The notes: a model not told the origin generated them from the sequence alone. A DNA stretch of 19,410 bases from UBA6182 sp964479585 (GCA_964479585.1 CAYZMP010000030.1:1-19410); one strand, 5' to 3'. Positions 5,998 through 14,309 are shown, counted from the stretch's first letter. Translations and numbers: made by a program.

Positions 5998-8020
5998 ATT
6001 TTAAATGAAGTAGATCAAAAAGTATGCCGCCATATTGCACAATAAATGGTGCAAACACTAACGATACAATCGTCATTAATTTAATAAGAATGTTCATCGC
6101 AGGACCTGCTGTATCTTTAAATGGATCACCAACAGTATCGCCAACGATGCCAGCATGATGAGCAACACTTCCTTTGCCACCGTGTTCTCCTGTTTCGATG
6201 TACTTTTTTGCGTTATCCCATGCACCACCTGCATTAGACATCATAATAGCAAGCAATACACCGGTTGTGATTGTACCTGCCATTAAACCACCTAATGTCT
6301 CAACTCCAAATATTAACCCAGTCGCAAGTGGTAATGAAATGGCTAATACTCCTGGAAGTATCATTTCTTTTAGTGCAGCTTTTGTCGAAATAGAGACACA
6401 TTTTTCATACTCTGGTTTACCACTGCCATCCATAATACCATCAATTTCTCTAAATTGCCTACGTACTTCAATAACCATGTCATTGGCAGCTTTACCAACA
6501 GACTTCAAAGTTAAGGCACCAAATAAAAAGGGTATCATTCCACCAAGTAGTAAGCCAATAAGACTTAAAGGATTAAGCAAATTAATCGACTCTAAACCAA
6601 CAACTTGTGCATAAGACGCAAACAAAGCCAAAGATGTCAAAGCTGCAGATCCAATTGCAAAACCTTTACCTATTGCAGCAGTTGTGTTTCCTACAGAATC
6701 CAGTGTATCGGTAATATCTCTTACCGATGATGGTAATTTTGACATTTGTGCAATTCCGCCAGCATTGTCTGCAATCGGACCATATGCATCAATTGATACA
6801 GTGATACCAGTTGTAGATAACATACCGATGGCAGCTAAAGCGATACCATATAATCCCATAATATTATCTTGAGCACCATTCATAGAATAATACGATACTA
6901 ACATACCAACAACGATATAAACAATCGGGGGCATGGTAGAGAACATTCCTTCACCCATACCTGCAATGATGTTTGTTGCTGAACCAGACATGGATTCAGA
7001 AGCAATTCTTTTAACTCGTGCAAACTCGGCAGAAGTAAACATTTCAGTTGTTATCCCAATGAGTACACCAACGATTAAACCAGCGCTTACCGGTATAAAT
7101 GCTTTAAAATTACCAAAAACAACATAGCTTAAAACTAATGTAGAAATTAAAACGAGTACTCCTGCTGTGTATGTTCCTAAGTTTAATGATTTTTGTGGAT
7201 TAGGTTGTTTTGAATAATTGACAATGATAATCCCAATCATAGAAGATACGATACCGATCGCAGCTAAAGCTAGTGCGAAAAAGGCACCTTCTAATTTAAA
7301 AACTAGGGTTCCTAATGTTATTCCAGAAATAATTGATCCAACATAGGATTCAAACAAATCAGCCCCCATACCGGCCACATCACCGACGTTATCACCAACA
7401 TTATCAGCGATAACAGCTGGATTTCTAGGATCATCTTCAGGAATATTCTCTTCAATCTTACCAACTAAATCTGCACCGACATCAGCTGCTTTTGTGTATA
7501 TACCACCACCAACACGAGCAAACAAAGCAATGGAACTTGCTCCCAATCCAAATCCTGCAATATTAATAATTTCACCATCAAATAAAATTAAACATAGCCC
7601 AAGTCCAATTACCCCAAGTCCTACTACGGACAGTCCCATAACAGAACCACCAGAGAAGGCGATTTTTAGTGCCTGTTGTAAGGATGAACGTGCTGCTTGT
7701 GCTGTTTTGATGTTGGCAATTGTTGCAATTTTCATGCCAAAATAACCTGCCATGATGGAAAAAGTTGCACCAAAGATAAAGGCAATTGCGGTATCTAAAT
7801 TAATCGCGATCATAATTGCTATGGATACAAACACAACAAATACACTTAAATATTTATATTCGCTGCGCAAAAAAGCCATGGCGCCTTTTGAGATATATCC
7901 TGCAATTTCTTGCATTTTCTCATTGCCATTTTCTGCTTTATGAATCATGATGCTTAAATAAACCGCAAATAGGAGTGCAATAATGCCAATCACAACAATC
8001 AGTAAAAAGATTTTATCCAT
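5996..8020 (-). CDS. hppA: K+-dependent membrane-bound pyrophosphatase, probably Na+-pumping
   Basis: This 674-residue, roughly 16-helix integral membrane enzyme hydrolyses pyrophosphate and pumps Na+ and/or H+ out of the cell. Active-site blocks are DNVGDNVGDVAGMGADL (about residues 205-222) and, near the C-terminus, GGAWDNAKKYIE and GDTVGDPFKDTAGP. The GNTTAAIGKG segment (about 440-450) has Ala where K+-independent enzymes have Lys, which marks a K+-dependent type. The Glu in DLFESYVGS is in the position I associate with Na+-transporting members, as in Thermotoga, rather than plant H+ pumps (DLFGSYAES). The start ATG has GAGGGAAA before it. Its promoter region holds tandem Spo0A-like boxes. 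It is a single-gene unit, salvaging energy from biosynthetic pyrophosphate. The family is certain and the ion choice is inferred. Confidence 0.95.
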   Translation of the reverse strand: MDKIFLLIVVIGIIALLFAVYLSIMIHKAENGNEKMQEIAGYISKGAMAFLRSEYKYLSVFVVFVSIAIMIAINLDTAIAFIFGATFSIMAGYFGMKIATIANIKTAQAARSSLQQALKIAFSGGSVMGLSVVGLGVIGLGLCLILFDGEIINIAGFGLGASSIALFARVGGGIYTKAADVGADLVGKIEENIPEDDPRNPAVIADNVGDNVGDVAGMGADLFESYVGSIISGITLGTLVFKLEGAFFALALAAIGIVSSMIGIIIVNYSKQPNPQKSLNLGTYTAGVLVLISTLVLSYVVFGNFKAFIPVSAGLIVGVLIGITTEMFTSAEFARVKRIASESMSGSATNIIAGMGEGMFSTMPPIVYIVVGMLVSYYSMNGAQDNIMGLYGIALAAIGMLSTTGITVSIDAYGPIADNAGGIAQMSKLPSSVRDITDTLDSVGNTTAAIGKGFAIGSAALTSLALFASYAQVVGLESINLLNPLSLIGLLLGGMIPFLFGALTLKSVGKAANDMVIEVRRQFREIDGIMDGSGKPEYEKCVSISTKAALKEMILPGVLAISLPLATGLIFGVETLGGLMAGTITTGVLLAIMMSNAGGAWDNAKKYIETGEHGGKGSVAHHAGIVGDTVGDPFKDTAGPAMNILIKLMTIVSLVFAPFIVQYGGILFDLLHLK

Positions 8021-8057
8021 AATTTCCCTCTTTTTGTTGTTTGGTTTCTCTATTTCT

Positions 8058-8107
8058 ATTGTATAGTAATTTTCTTCATTACTCTAGTTATGTCGAAAAT
8101 TGTCGTA
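8058..8107 (-). promoter_or_regulatory. Putative hppA promoter with tandem Spo0A-like boxes
   Basis: TGTCGAA (8091-8097) and TGTCGTA (8101-8107, one mismatch) start 10 bp apart, as at dhaK. On the minus strand a -10-like TACAAT (8063-8058) lies 27 bp from the nearer box, with no convincing -35 at 17 bp. The boxes would sit near -40 to -55, a position compatible with activation. The assignment rests on motif, spacing and the second occurrence only. Confidence 0.4.
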
Positions 8108-8136
8108 TAAAAAGAAGTAGTGTTGCTACTTCTTTT
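8106..8136 (-). terminator. Terminator of the diguanylate cyclase gene
   Basis: An 11-bp perfect stem, AAAAGAAGTAG (8110-8120) and CTACTTCTTTT (8126-8136), has a 5-nt loop. On the minus strand it is followed by TTTTTAT. The cyclase stop TAG (8128-8126) is part of the stem. Confidence 0.85.
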
Positions 8137-9070
8137 GTGTATCTTTAAATTGTTTTTGTGTATACATTCGCTCATCCGCAAGTTTATACAATTGTTTTGT
8201 TGTGTTTGTTTCTGCACTATTTGCCACGCCAATGGATACAGAGACAAAAAAGGTTTTGGATTCAACTTGTAGAGGATGAGTAAGAAAATCATCTTGTATT
8301 TTTTTAGCAACCACATGTCCAACATCAATACTACTGTTGGATAAAATAACAGCAAACTCATCGCCACCGATTCTAAATAAGTAGTCACTAACACGAACAA
8401 CACTTCTTAGCCTTTGTGCAAATAGTGTAATGACATCATCTCCAATAATATGACCAAAGGAATCATTAATCTCTTTAAAATCGTTGATATCAATGATTAA
8501 AAGAGAGAAATGAAGATTATGCCGGATCGAATTTTCGTGCTGAATTTTTATGATATCATTAAAATGATGTCGATTATACAACTCGGATAATTGATCTTTT
8601 GTAGATAGTCGTTTAAGTTTTTTATTAACTATTGCTAATTCGGCGATGGTGTTTTTTAATTGTTCCTCAACTTGTTTTAGCTTTGTTACTTCTCGTGAAA
8701 TACCCCAAGTACCTATGATGTTGTTGTCATGATCATAAAGAGGGTATTTGTAAGAGACAAACCATCGCATTGGTTGACCATTTTCTTCCCATACTTCTAA
8801 ATTGTCTAATATCGGTATTCCACTTTCAATAATCTTCTGTTCATCCTCATAGGCTTTCAAAGCAAATTCGCTAGGGAAGTAGTCAAAATCCGATTTTCCA
8901 ATCATGCATTCAGGACATTCTTCATTAAGTTGTTGTGCGTGTGCTTTACTGTTTAATAAAAAACGTGACTCCCTATCTTTAAAGTATATGGTATCCACTG
9001 AATTATCCATGATGGTTTGTACAACTAAATCTGTAGGTAAGTGTTTAAAAACAGTATCTTCCTTGCTCAT
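8126..9070 (-). CDS. PAS-GGDEF diguanylate cyclase
   Basis: This 314-residue soluble protein has no membrane segment. A PAS domain covers about residues 15-128, ending in the PAC-like stretch NIIGTWGISREVTKLK. It contains CPEC (52-55), which might bind a cofactor or metal. A short coiled-coil linker (about 130-155) leads into the GGDEF domain. The active site RIGGDEF has GGDEF at 235-239 and should make cyclic di-GMP. RVSD (226-229), five residues before it, fits the RxxD inhibitory site for product feedback. Substrate-side residues DINDFKEIND and SFGHIIGD are intact. No EAL or HD-GYP domain follows. The start is the first Met; its ribosome site (GGGGAA) is weak. A consensus promoter with a cre-like site controls it, suggesting carbon-source control of signalling. 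Confidence 0.92.
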   Translation of the reverse strand: MSKEDTVFKHLPTDLVVQTIMDNSVDTIYFKDRESRFLLNSKAHAQQLNEECPECMIGKSDFDYFPSEFALKAYEDEQKIIESGIPILDNLEVWEENGQPMRWFVSYKYPLYDHDNNIIGTWGISREVTKLKQVEEQLKNTIAELAIVNKKLKRLSTKDQLSELYNRHHFNDIIKIQHENSIRHNLHFSLLIIDINDFKEINDSFGHIIGDDVITLFAQRLRSVVRVSDYLFRIGGDEFAVILSNSSIDVGHVVAKKIQDDFLTHPLQVESKTFFVSVSIGVANSAETNTTKQLYKLADERMYTQKQFKDTQKK

Positions 9071-9090
9071 GTATTTTTCCCCATTTTATT

Positions 9091-9135
9091 AGTAAGCGCT
9101 ATCAATATTATAGTGAATCAATTTTAAAACATCAA
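9091..9135 (-). promoter_or_regulatory. Diguanylate cyclase promoter with cre-like operator at the start point
   Basis: On the minus strand, TTGATG (9135-9130), 17 bp and TATAAT (9112-9107) form a near-consensus sigma-A promoter. AGTAAGCGCTATCA (plus strand, 9091-9104) matches the cre consensus TGWAANCGNTNWCA at all but the first position. It begins two bases after the -10, so a bound CcpA-like protein would cover +1 and repress. Confidence 0.7.
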
Positions 9136-9157
9136 GTGAAAAAATGGTTTGTTTTCA

Positions 9158-9210
9158 TTGAATTTTTGTGATAGTCTAGTATAATAGTTGCGTTCGCAAC
9201 TATAGGAGGA
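9158..9210 (+). promoter_or_regulatory. Promoter and perfect inverted-repeat operator of the MarR-ABC operon
   Basis: TTGAAT (9158-9163), 16 bp and TATAAT (9180-9185) precede an 18-bp perfect inverted repeat, TAGTTGCG-TT-CGCAACTA (9185-9202). The repeat covers the start point and is followed by TAGGAGGA (9203-9210) and the ATG at 9214. This is a typical site for autorepression by the MarR protein encoded next. Confidence 0.8.
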
Positions 9211-9213
9211 GAC

Positions 9214-9651
9214 ATGTTACCAATTAATAAGACGATCAGTATGATTGAACGTTTCAATCTTATGTATCGCAACCAACAATTTAAACAATACGGATTGCAT
9301 GGCTATCAAGCTAGTTTTTTACTTGAGATTGTTCGTCAACCAAAGATATCACAAGATCAATTAACTCAAAACATGCACATAGATAAAAGTAACGTGGCTA
9401 GGGGATGTCAAACACTCATGCAAAATGGATACATTATAATGGAAAAAAGAGCTGATGATCGCCGCTACATGGAACTAACAGCAACTACAAAAGGTATTGA
9501 GCTTGCAGATGTTATTAAATCAATCCTTAAAAAACAACGTTCCTATATTATGCAAGATTTTAATGCTGATAGTGAACAGCAGTTTTTAATCTATTTAGAA
9601 TGGTTAAAAAATCGTGCCATTGAACTATTAGAAACAGAGAAACAACCATGA
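9214..9651 (+). CDS. MarR-family transcriptional regulator
   Basis: This 145-residue winged-helix regulator has the recognition helix in QLTQNMHIDKSNVARGCQTLMQNGYI (residues about 48-73). The wing DDRRYMELTATTKG (about 80-93) carries the conserved D-x-R of MarR proteins. The long helices at both ends form the dimer. It overlaps the ABC exporter gene by ATGA, so translation is coupled, and it has a perfect inverted repeat in its own promoter. It probably represses the whole downstream operon and releases it on binding a toxic ligand. The ligand is not predictable. The last codon pair and TGA stop confirm that UGA is a stop in this organism. Confidence 0.93.
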   Translation: MLPINKTISMIERFNLMYRNQQFKQYGLHGYQASFLLEIVRQPKISQDQLTQNMHIDKSNVARGCQTLMQNGYIIMEKRADDRRYMELTATTKGIELADVIKSILKKQRSYIMQDFNADSEQQFLIYLEWLKNRAIELLETEKQP

Positions 9652-11366
9652 AAACAGTATTAGGCTATTTACGCCCGTATAAGAAAAGTGTCTTTTTTGG
9701 ACTAACCATAAAAAGCTTAGCGACCATCATTGAGTTGTTGTTGCCGTTTTTATTGGCGTATGTTATTGACACTATTATTCCACTTGAAAGACTATCCTTG
9801 GTGTTTGTCTTTGGAGGATTAATGTTACTAACCGCACTTGGGGCATACATCGCAAACATTTGGGCAAATCGAATGGCGGCACGTATATCGACTAATGCGA
9901 TTTATGATTTACGTGATGAATCCTATCGTAAAATTATGCATTTCTCCAATGAAATTGTGGATCAATTTACGATTCCTTCACTAATATCAAGAATGACAAG
10001 TGATACGTATCATATTTATCGTATGTTTAATGTGATTCAACGAATAGGAATACGTGCTCCGATTATCTTGCTTGGTTCTTTACTAATGATGTTTATAATT
10101 GATTTTAACTTAGCACTTGTACTTGTTGGTTTACTACCACTTATTGTTATTGCGATTGTGTTTGTATCGAAAAAGGGGATACCATTTTATGATGCCCTTC
10201 AAACGGCGTTGGATAACATGGTGCGGGTTGTAAGAGAAAACATTTCAGGAATTAGAATAATTAAAGCACTTAATAAAGAAGATAAAGAAAAAGAAAAATA
10301 CAAAGAAGTAAATGAAGATGTTTCCGCAAAAGAAAAAAGAGCTGGTTTTATTGTAGCAACACTTAATCCAACCATGAACCTTTTACTAAATCTTGGGTTA
10401 GTGCTAATTTTATATGTTGGTTCTATTAGAGTGTTAGACAATGTCAGTCAAACAGGTTCAATACTAGCCTTTTTAAGCTACTTCACATTAATATTAAACT
10501 CATTTTTAGCATTAAATCGAATATTTCTATTGTTATCTCGTGCTGGTGCAAGTGCTAATCGTATTGAGATTATTTTGCTTACTGCTGATGAAAAAGCAAC
10601 ATTAGATCCAATAAAGAAGAAATCAAAGTATCATATTGAATTTAATAATGTTAGTTTTTCCTACAACAAAACTTCCAACGACATTGAAAACATTGATTTT
10701 AAAATTAAGCATAATACAACCTTTGGAATTATCGGGGCGACGGGTAGTGGAAAGTCAACGATCGCACAATTACTTATGCGAATGTATGATGTTGATCAAG
10801 GTGAAGTCCTCATTAATGGTCAGGACATTCGAAGCATGGATGAAAAAGAATTGCGTCGTCAGTTTGGTGTCGTCTTTCAAAACGATGCTCTATTTTCTTA
10901 TTCTATTAAAGAAAACATTGCTTTTGGAAGAAAACTAAAAGATGATCAACTTATTGAAGCAGCTGAATATGCACAAGCCCGTGAGTTTATTGAACAACTT
11001 GCTGATCAGTATGAAGCAAATGTATTGAGAAGTGGTGCAAATTTTAGTGGTGGTCAAAAACAACGAATGCTTATTGCAAGAGCATTAGCCGATCATCCTG
11101 AAATTATTATATTAGATGATGCATCAAGTGCACTGGATTATCAAACCGATGCTAATTTGCGTCGTGCAATTAAAGAGTCCTACCATGCAACGGCAATTAT
11201 CATTACTCAACGAGTTGCTAGTGTCATGCATGCTGATCAAATACTTGTGATTGACCAAGGGAAAATGATAGGACTAGGAACACATCAACAACTAGCAAAA
11301 ACCAACACCATGTACCAGCAACTTATTCAGTTGCAATTAGGGGGTGAAGAAAATGAGCTTTCGTAA
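9648..11366 (+). CDS. Heterodimeric ABC exporter, subunit A (degenerate-site half)
   Basis: This 572-residue protein is a half-size exporter: a six-helix transmembrane domain (about 1-310) then an ATPase domain (about 325-565). Walker A is GATGSGKST (about 362), the signature is FSGGQ (about 465) and Walker B is IIILDDASSALD. The catalytic Glu after the Walker B Asp is Asp, and the switch His is Gln in IITQRVAS. These are the changes found in the non-hydrolysing site of heterodimers such as TM287/288, BmrCD and LmrCD. It starts at an ATGA overlap with marR and overlaps subunit B by 14 bp. It likely exports drugs or a toxic metabolite out of the cell together with the next gene's product. Confidence 0.93.
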   Translation: MKTVLGYLRPYKKSVFFGLTIKSLATIIELLLPFLLAYVIDTIIPLERLSLVFVFGGLMLLTALGAYIANIWANRMAARISTNAIYDLRDESYRKIMHFSNEIVDQFTIPSLISRMTSDTYHIYRMFNVIQRIGIRAPIILLGSLLMMFIIDFNLALVLVGLLPLIVIAIVFVSKKGIPFYDALQTALDNMVRVVRENISGIRIIKALNKEDKEKEKYKEVNEDVSAKEKRAGFIVATLNPTMNLLLNLGLVLILYVGSIRVLDNVSQTGSILAFLSYFTLILNSFLALNRIFLLLSRAGASANRIEIILLTADEKATLDPIKKKSKYHIEFNNVSFSYNKTSNDIENIDFKIKHNTTFGIIGATGSGKSTIAQLLMRMYDVDQGEVLINGQDIRSMDEKELRRQFGVVFQNDALFSYSIKENIAFGRKLKDDQLIEAAEYAQAREFIEQLADQYEANVLRSGANFSGGQKQRMLIARALADHPEIIILDDASSALDYQTDANLRRAIKESYHATAIIITQRVASVMHADQILVIDQGKMIGLGTHQQLAKTNTMYQQLIQLQLGGEENELS

Positions 11367-13122
11367 AGGCGCAAATGCAATCGATAAACCAAAAAATACC
11401 AAAGCGACATTACGTCGCTTACTCGATTATGTTCTTGAGTTAAGAGTTTATTTTATCATTGCTATCATACTATCACTTTTAGCAAATGCACTGCAATTGC
11501 TTGGGCCATTTTACACTGGTCAAATCATTGATATCATCACCTCTAACAACATTAACTTTGATGATGTCATGCGTATTGTTTATATTTTAATCGGAGTATA
11601 TGTTGTTTCTGCCATGATGCTCTATGCTCTCAATGCACTGATGATTGTTGTCACACAAAAAATTGTAGTTAAAATGCGTAAACAACTTTTTGATAAATTT
11701 ATGGATTTACCAGCCAAGTATTTTGATAGTCACCAAATTGGTGATATGATTAGTCGAATTTCTTACGATATTAATACCATTAATACTTCACTATCTTCCG
11801 ATGTAATTCAATTTTTTGGTTCAATTACTACTATCATTGGAGCTCTTATTATGATGGCAATTATTTCACCAGTATTACTAAGTGTCTTTGCGATTACATT
11901 GCCACTTTCTTTAAAAACAACCCAGTTTCTAGCTAAAAAGACAAGACCACTTTTTAGAGAGCGTTCGAAAAAACTTGGTGAGTTAAATGGGTATGTCGAA
12001 GAAACAATATCAGGACTAAAAACCATTAAAGCGTACTCCCAACAAGATACCATGATCAAATCATTTCAAGAAAAAAATCATGAAGCATCAGAGGCGTATT
12101 ACAAAGCAGATTATTATGGAAGTGTCATGGGACCTTCGATTGGATTTATTAACAACATTTCTTTAGCACTCATTAGTTTTGTAGGTTCAGTGTTGTATTT
12201 ACTTTCATACATCACGATTGGTAATATTTCCTCTTTTATTTTATATTCGCGTCGTTTTGCAGGACCAATAACAGAAGGTGCTAACATTATTGCAGAGCTT
12301 CAATCCACATTAGCCGCATCAGAAAGGGTTTTTAGAGTACTAGATCAACCGATTGAAAGTGATGCATCGGATGTTAGAAAAGCTAAAAAAGACATTCAAG
12401 GTAAAGTTGTCTTTGAAAACGTTAGTTTTGGGTATCAAAAAGAAACGGAAGTATTGCATGATGTAAGCTTTGAGATAAAACCTGGTAGTGTTGTTGCGAT
12501 TGTTGGACCAACAGGAGCAGGGAAAACCACCTTGGTGAACTTATTAATGCGTTTTTATACTAGTGATAAAGGTAGAATTTTAATTGATGATCAAGATATT
12601 GCTAAACTTCCATACAAAGATGTTCGTCAATATTTTTCGATGGTGTTACAAGACACATGGTTATTTTATGGAACGATATTTGATAATATTGCTTATGGTA
12701 CTGAAAACGTCAGTTTAGATCAAGTAAAGGAAGTAGCTAAAAAAGTGTATTTAAAACAGTTTATCGAAAACTCAAAGAACGGTTATGATACATTAATTAC
12801 CGATGATGGCATTAACTTATCAAAAGGTCAAAAACAGCTTATGACGATTGCACGTGCGATGTTGCAAGATAAACCAATGATTATCTTAGATGAAGCCACA
12901 TCCAATGTAGATACAATGACTGAAAAAAGAATCCAAGATGCAATGTTACAACTTATGAAAGGGAAAACCAGTTTTGTAATTGCCCATCGTTTAAGTACGA
13001 TTGTAAATGCTGATTTAATTTTAGTAGTGAAAGATGGTAATATTGTAGAGCAGGGTAAACACCAACAGCTGTTAGATCAAAAAGGATTTTACCATCGCTT
13101 GTACATGGCTCAGTTTCAATAG
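11353..13122 (+). CDS. Heterodimeric ABC exporter, subunit B (catalytic-site half)
   Basis: From ATG 11353 this is 589 residues: six membrane helices (about 30-325), then an ATPase domain with Walker A GPTGAGKTT (about 384), LSKGQ (about 488), Walker B IILDEATSNVD with the catalytic Glu (about 511-513) and switch His in IAHRLST. The signature has Lys for Gly, which in the dimer faces the degenerate Walker site of subunit A. The canonical ATP site uses this subunit's Walker motifs with subunit A's SGGQ. ATG 11353 is preferred to GTG 11344 because AGGGGGTGA lies five bases before it and the GTG lies within that Shine-Dalgarno run. The two subunits together form one multidrug-type exporter; the substrate is unknown. 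Confidence 0.93.
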   Translation: MSFRKGANAIDKPKNTKATLRRLLDYVLELRVYFIIAIILSLLANALQLLGPFYTGQIIDIITSNNINFDDVMRIVYILIGVYVVSAMMLYALNALMIVVTQKIVVKMRKQLFDKFMDLPAKYFDSHQIGDMISRISYDINTINTSLSSDVIQFFGSITTIIGALIMMAIISPVLLSVFAITLPLSLKTTQFLAKKTRPLFRERSKKLGELNGYVEETISGLKTIKAYSQQDTMIKSFQEKNHEASEAYYKADYYGSVMGPSIGFINNISLALISFVGSVLYLLSYITIGNISSFILYSRRFAGPITEGANIIAELQSTLAASERVFRVLDQPIESDASDVRKAKKDIQGKVVFENVSFGYQKETEVLHDVSFEIKPGSVVAIVGPTGAGKTTLVNLLMRFYTSDKGRILIDDQDIAKLPYKDVRQYFSMVLQDTWLFYGTIFDNIAYGTENVSLDQVKEVAKKVYLKQFIENSKNGYDTLITDDGINLSKGQKQLMTIARAMLQDKPMIILDEATSNVDTMTEKRIQDAMLQLMKGKTSFVIAHRLSTIVNADLILVVKDGNIVEQGKHQQLLDQKGFYHRLYMAQFQ

Positions 13123-13131
13123 GGGGTTAGG

Positions 13132-13491
13132 ATGAAGATTAATCAAAGCATTCATTTTTATGGAACAAATGATTTAAAAAAGACACAGCAGTTTTACATG
13201 GAAGTGTGTCATCTTACATTAAGCAAAGATCAAACTAAGTGTCATATATACACACAAGAAGATCGATTTTATGTTGGCTTTTGTACCCATTTAGAAGTGA
13301 CTACTGCTAATAGAAGTCCGATCATTACTTTTTTAGTGGATGATGTACAAGCTTGGCATAAACACATGGCTCTTTTTAGTGAGGTTAGTGAAGTATCAGT
13401 GAATGATTACTATCATATTGAACACTTTTTTTGCAAAGATCCAAATGGATATACTATTGAGTTTCAACGATTTTTAAAGGAGCAAGAATGA
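13132..13491 (+). CDS. VOC (glyoxalase/bleomycin-resistance) superfamily protein
   Basis: This small 119-residue protein has the two beta-alpha-beta-beta-beta units of the vicinal-oxygen-chelate fold. IHFYGTNDLKKTQQFY opens the first unit with the candidate ligand His8, SPIITFLVDDVQAWH opens the second, and DPNGYTIEF closes it with the usual C-terminal Glu ligand. GGGGGTTAGG precedes the ATG, 9 bp after the exporter. Members bind metals and either act on or sequester small molecules. In an export operon it could bind the drug or detoxify it, but this is a guess from position. It overlaps the next gene by ATGA. Confidence 0.8.
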   Translation: MKINQSIHFYGTNDLKKTQQFYMEVCHLTLSKDQTKCHIYTQEDRFYVGFCTHLEVTTANRSPIITFLVDDVQAWHKHMALFSEVSEVSVNDYYHIEHFFCKDPNGYTIEFQRFLKEQE

Positions 13492-14309
13492 ATAAATACA
13501 ACATGGTTGTGGTTGATGTGGATGGTACATTAATTACAAGTGAAAAACAAGTCAGTGAAATGACAAAACAAGCCATCAAAATGATAAAAGAAAAAGGAAT
13601 GCTTTTTGCAATTGCAACAGGTAGACCTGTAGTTTCTGCGATGGCGATGATTGAATCATTTGATCTTACATCGTTGGTGGATTATTTGATTTGCAGCAAT
13701 GGTGTCGAAACATACAACATTGAAAGTAAAACATCGACCATATCACATCCGCTAACAAAACAAGATGTTGTGGATATTGTAAATTTGATGAGACCATTTC
13801 AATTAGACTATTGTTTGTATCAAGGTAACATCATGTACACCAATAAACTTAATCCAATTTCTAGTGTTGTTGCAAGTCGTAATCAACTAATTCCTAAAGT
13901 TGTTAGTGCAAAATATTTACCCATTAATCAAACAAACAAAGTTGTCTTTACTGTTTATGATCATGTATATGATGAACTACTTGCTTTTCAACAGAAGTTT
14001 AAACATCCTAAGTTCAACTGTTTCTTTACACAACCTGATTTATTTGAGTTTGTCGATAAACGTGTCAATAAAGCAAAAGGGATTGAAGCAATCTTAAAAA
14101 ATCATCCTTTTACCATGAAAGAAGTACTTGCTTTTGGTGATGCTCAAAATGATATTGAAATGCTTCAAGAAGTTGGATGTGGGGTTGCGATGGAAAATGC
14201 ACAACAAGAAATAAAAAATGTTGCGGATGCCATCACTCTATCCAATGATCATGATGGCATTGCAACATACTTGTTTAATCTTTTTGATTCATCGAATGAT
14301 TCAAACTAA
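13488..14309 (+). CDS. Cof-type HAD-superfamily phosphatase (class IIB)
   Basis: This 273-residue protein contains the four HAD motifs. The nucleophile and acid/base aspartates are in VVDVDGTLI (D10, D12), AIATGRP carries motif II, KAKGIEAIL gives the motif III Lys, and AFGDAQNDIEML (about 215-226) carries the Mg2+-binding aspartates. The cap of about 110 residues between motifs II and III marks the Cof/YidA class, which usually dephosphorylates sugar phosphates or flavin/PLP-type phosphates. It is the last gene of the MarR operon, joined by ATGA. Its last 35 bp overlap the convergent UPF0303 gene. The true substrate is not predictable. Confidence 0.9.
   Translation: MNKYNMVVVDVDGTLITSEKQVSEMTKQAIKMIKEKGMLFAIATGRPVVSAMAMIESFDLTSLVDYLICSNGVETYNIESKTSTISHPLTKQDVVDIVNLMRPFQLDYCLYQGNIMYTNKLNPISSVVASRNQLIPKVVSAKYLPINQTNKVVFTVYDHVYDELLAFQQKFKHPKFNCFFTQPDLFEFVDKRVNKAKGIEAILKNHPFTMKEVLAFGDAQNDIEMLQEVGCGVAMENAQQEIKNVADAITLSNDHDGIATYLFNLFDSSNDSN

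Noticed and set aside
6174..7943. Several plus-strand ORFs of 62-146 residues opposite hppA
   Set aside because: They are antisense shadows of the well-supported membrane pyrophosphatase and resemble no protein family.
8056..8403. A 115-residue minus-strand ORF over the 3' end of the cyclase
   Set aside because: It is an out-of-frame shadow of the GGDEF domain that would read through the terminator.
11344..11352. GTG start for ABC subunit B
   Set aside because: The GTG is inside the Shine-Dalgarno run that fits ATG 11353.
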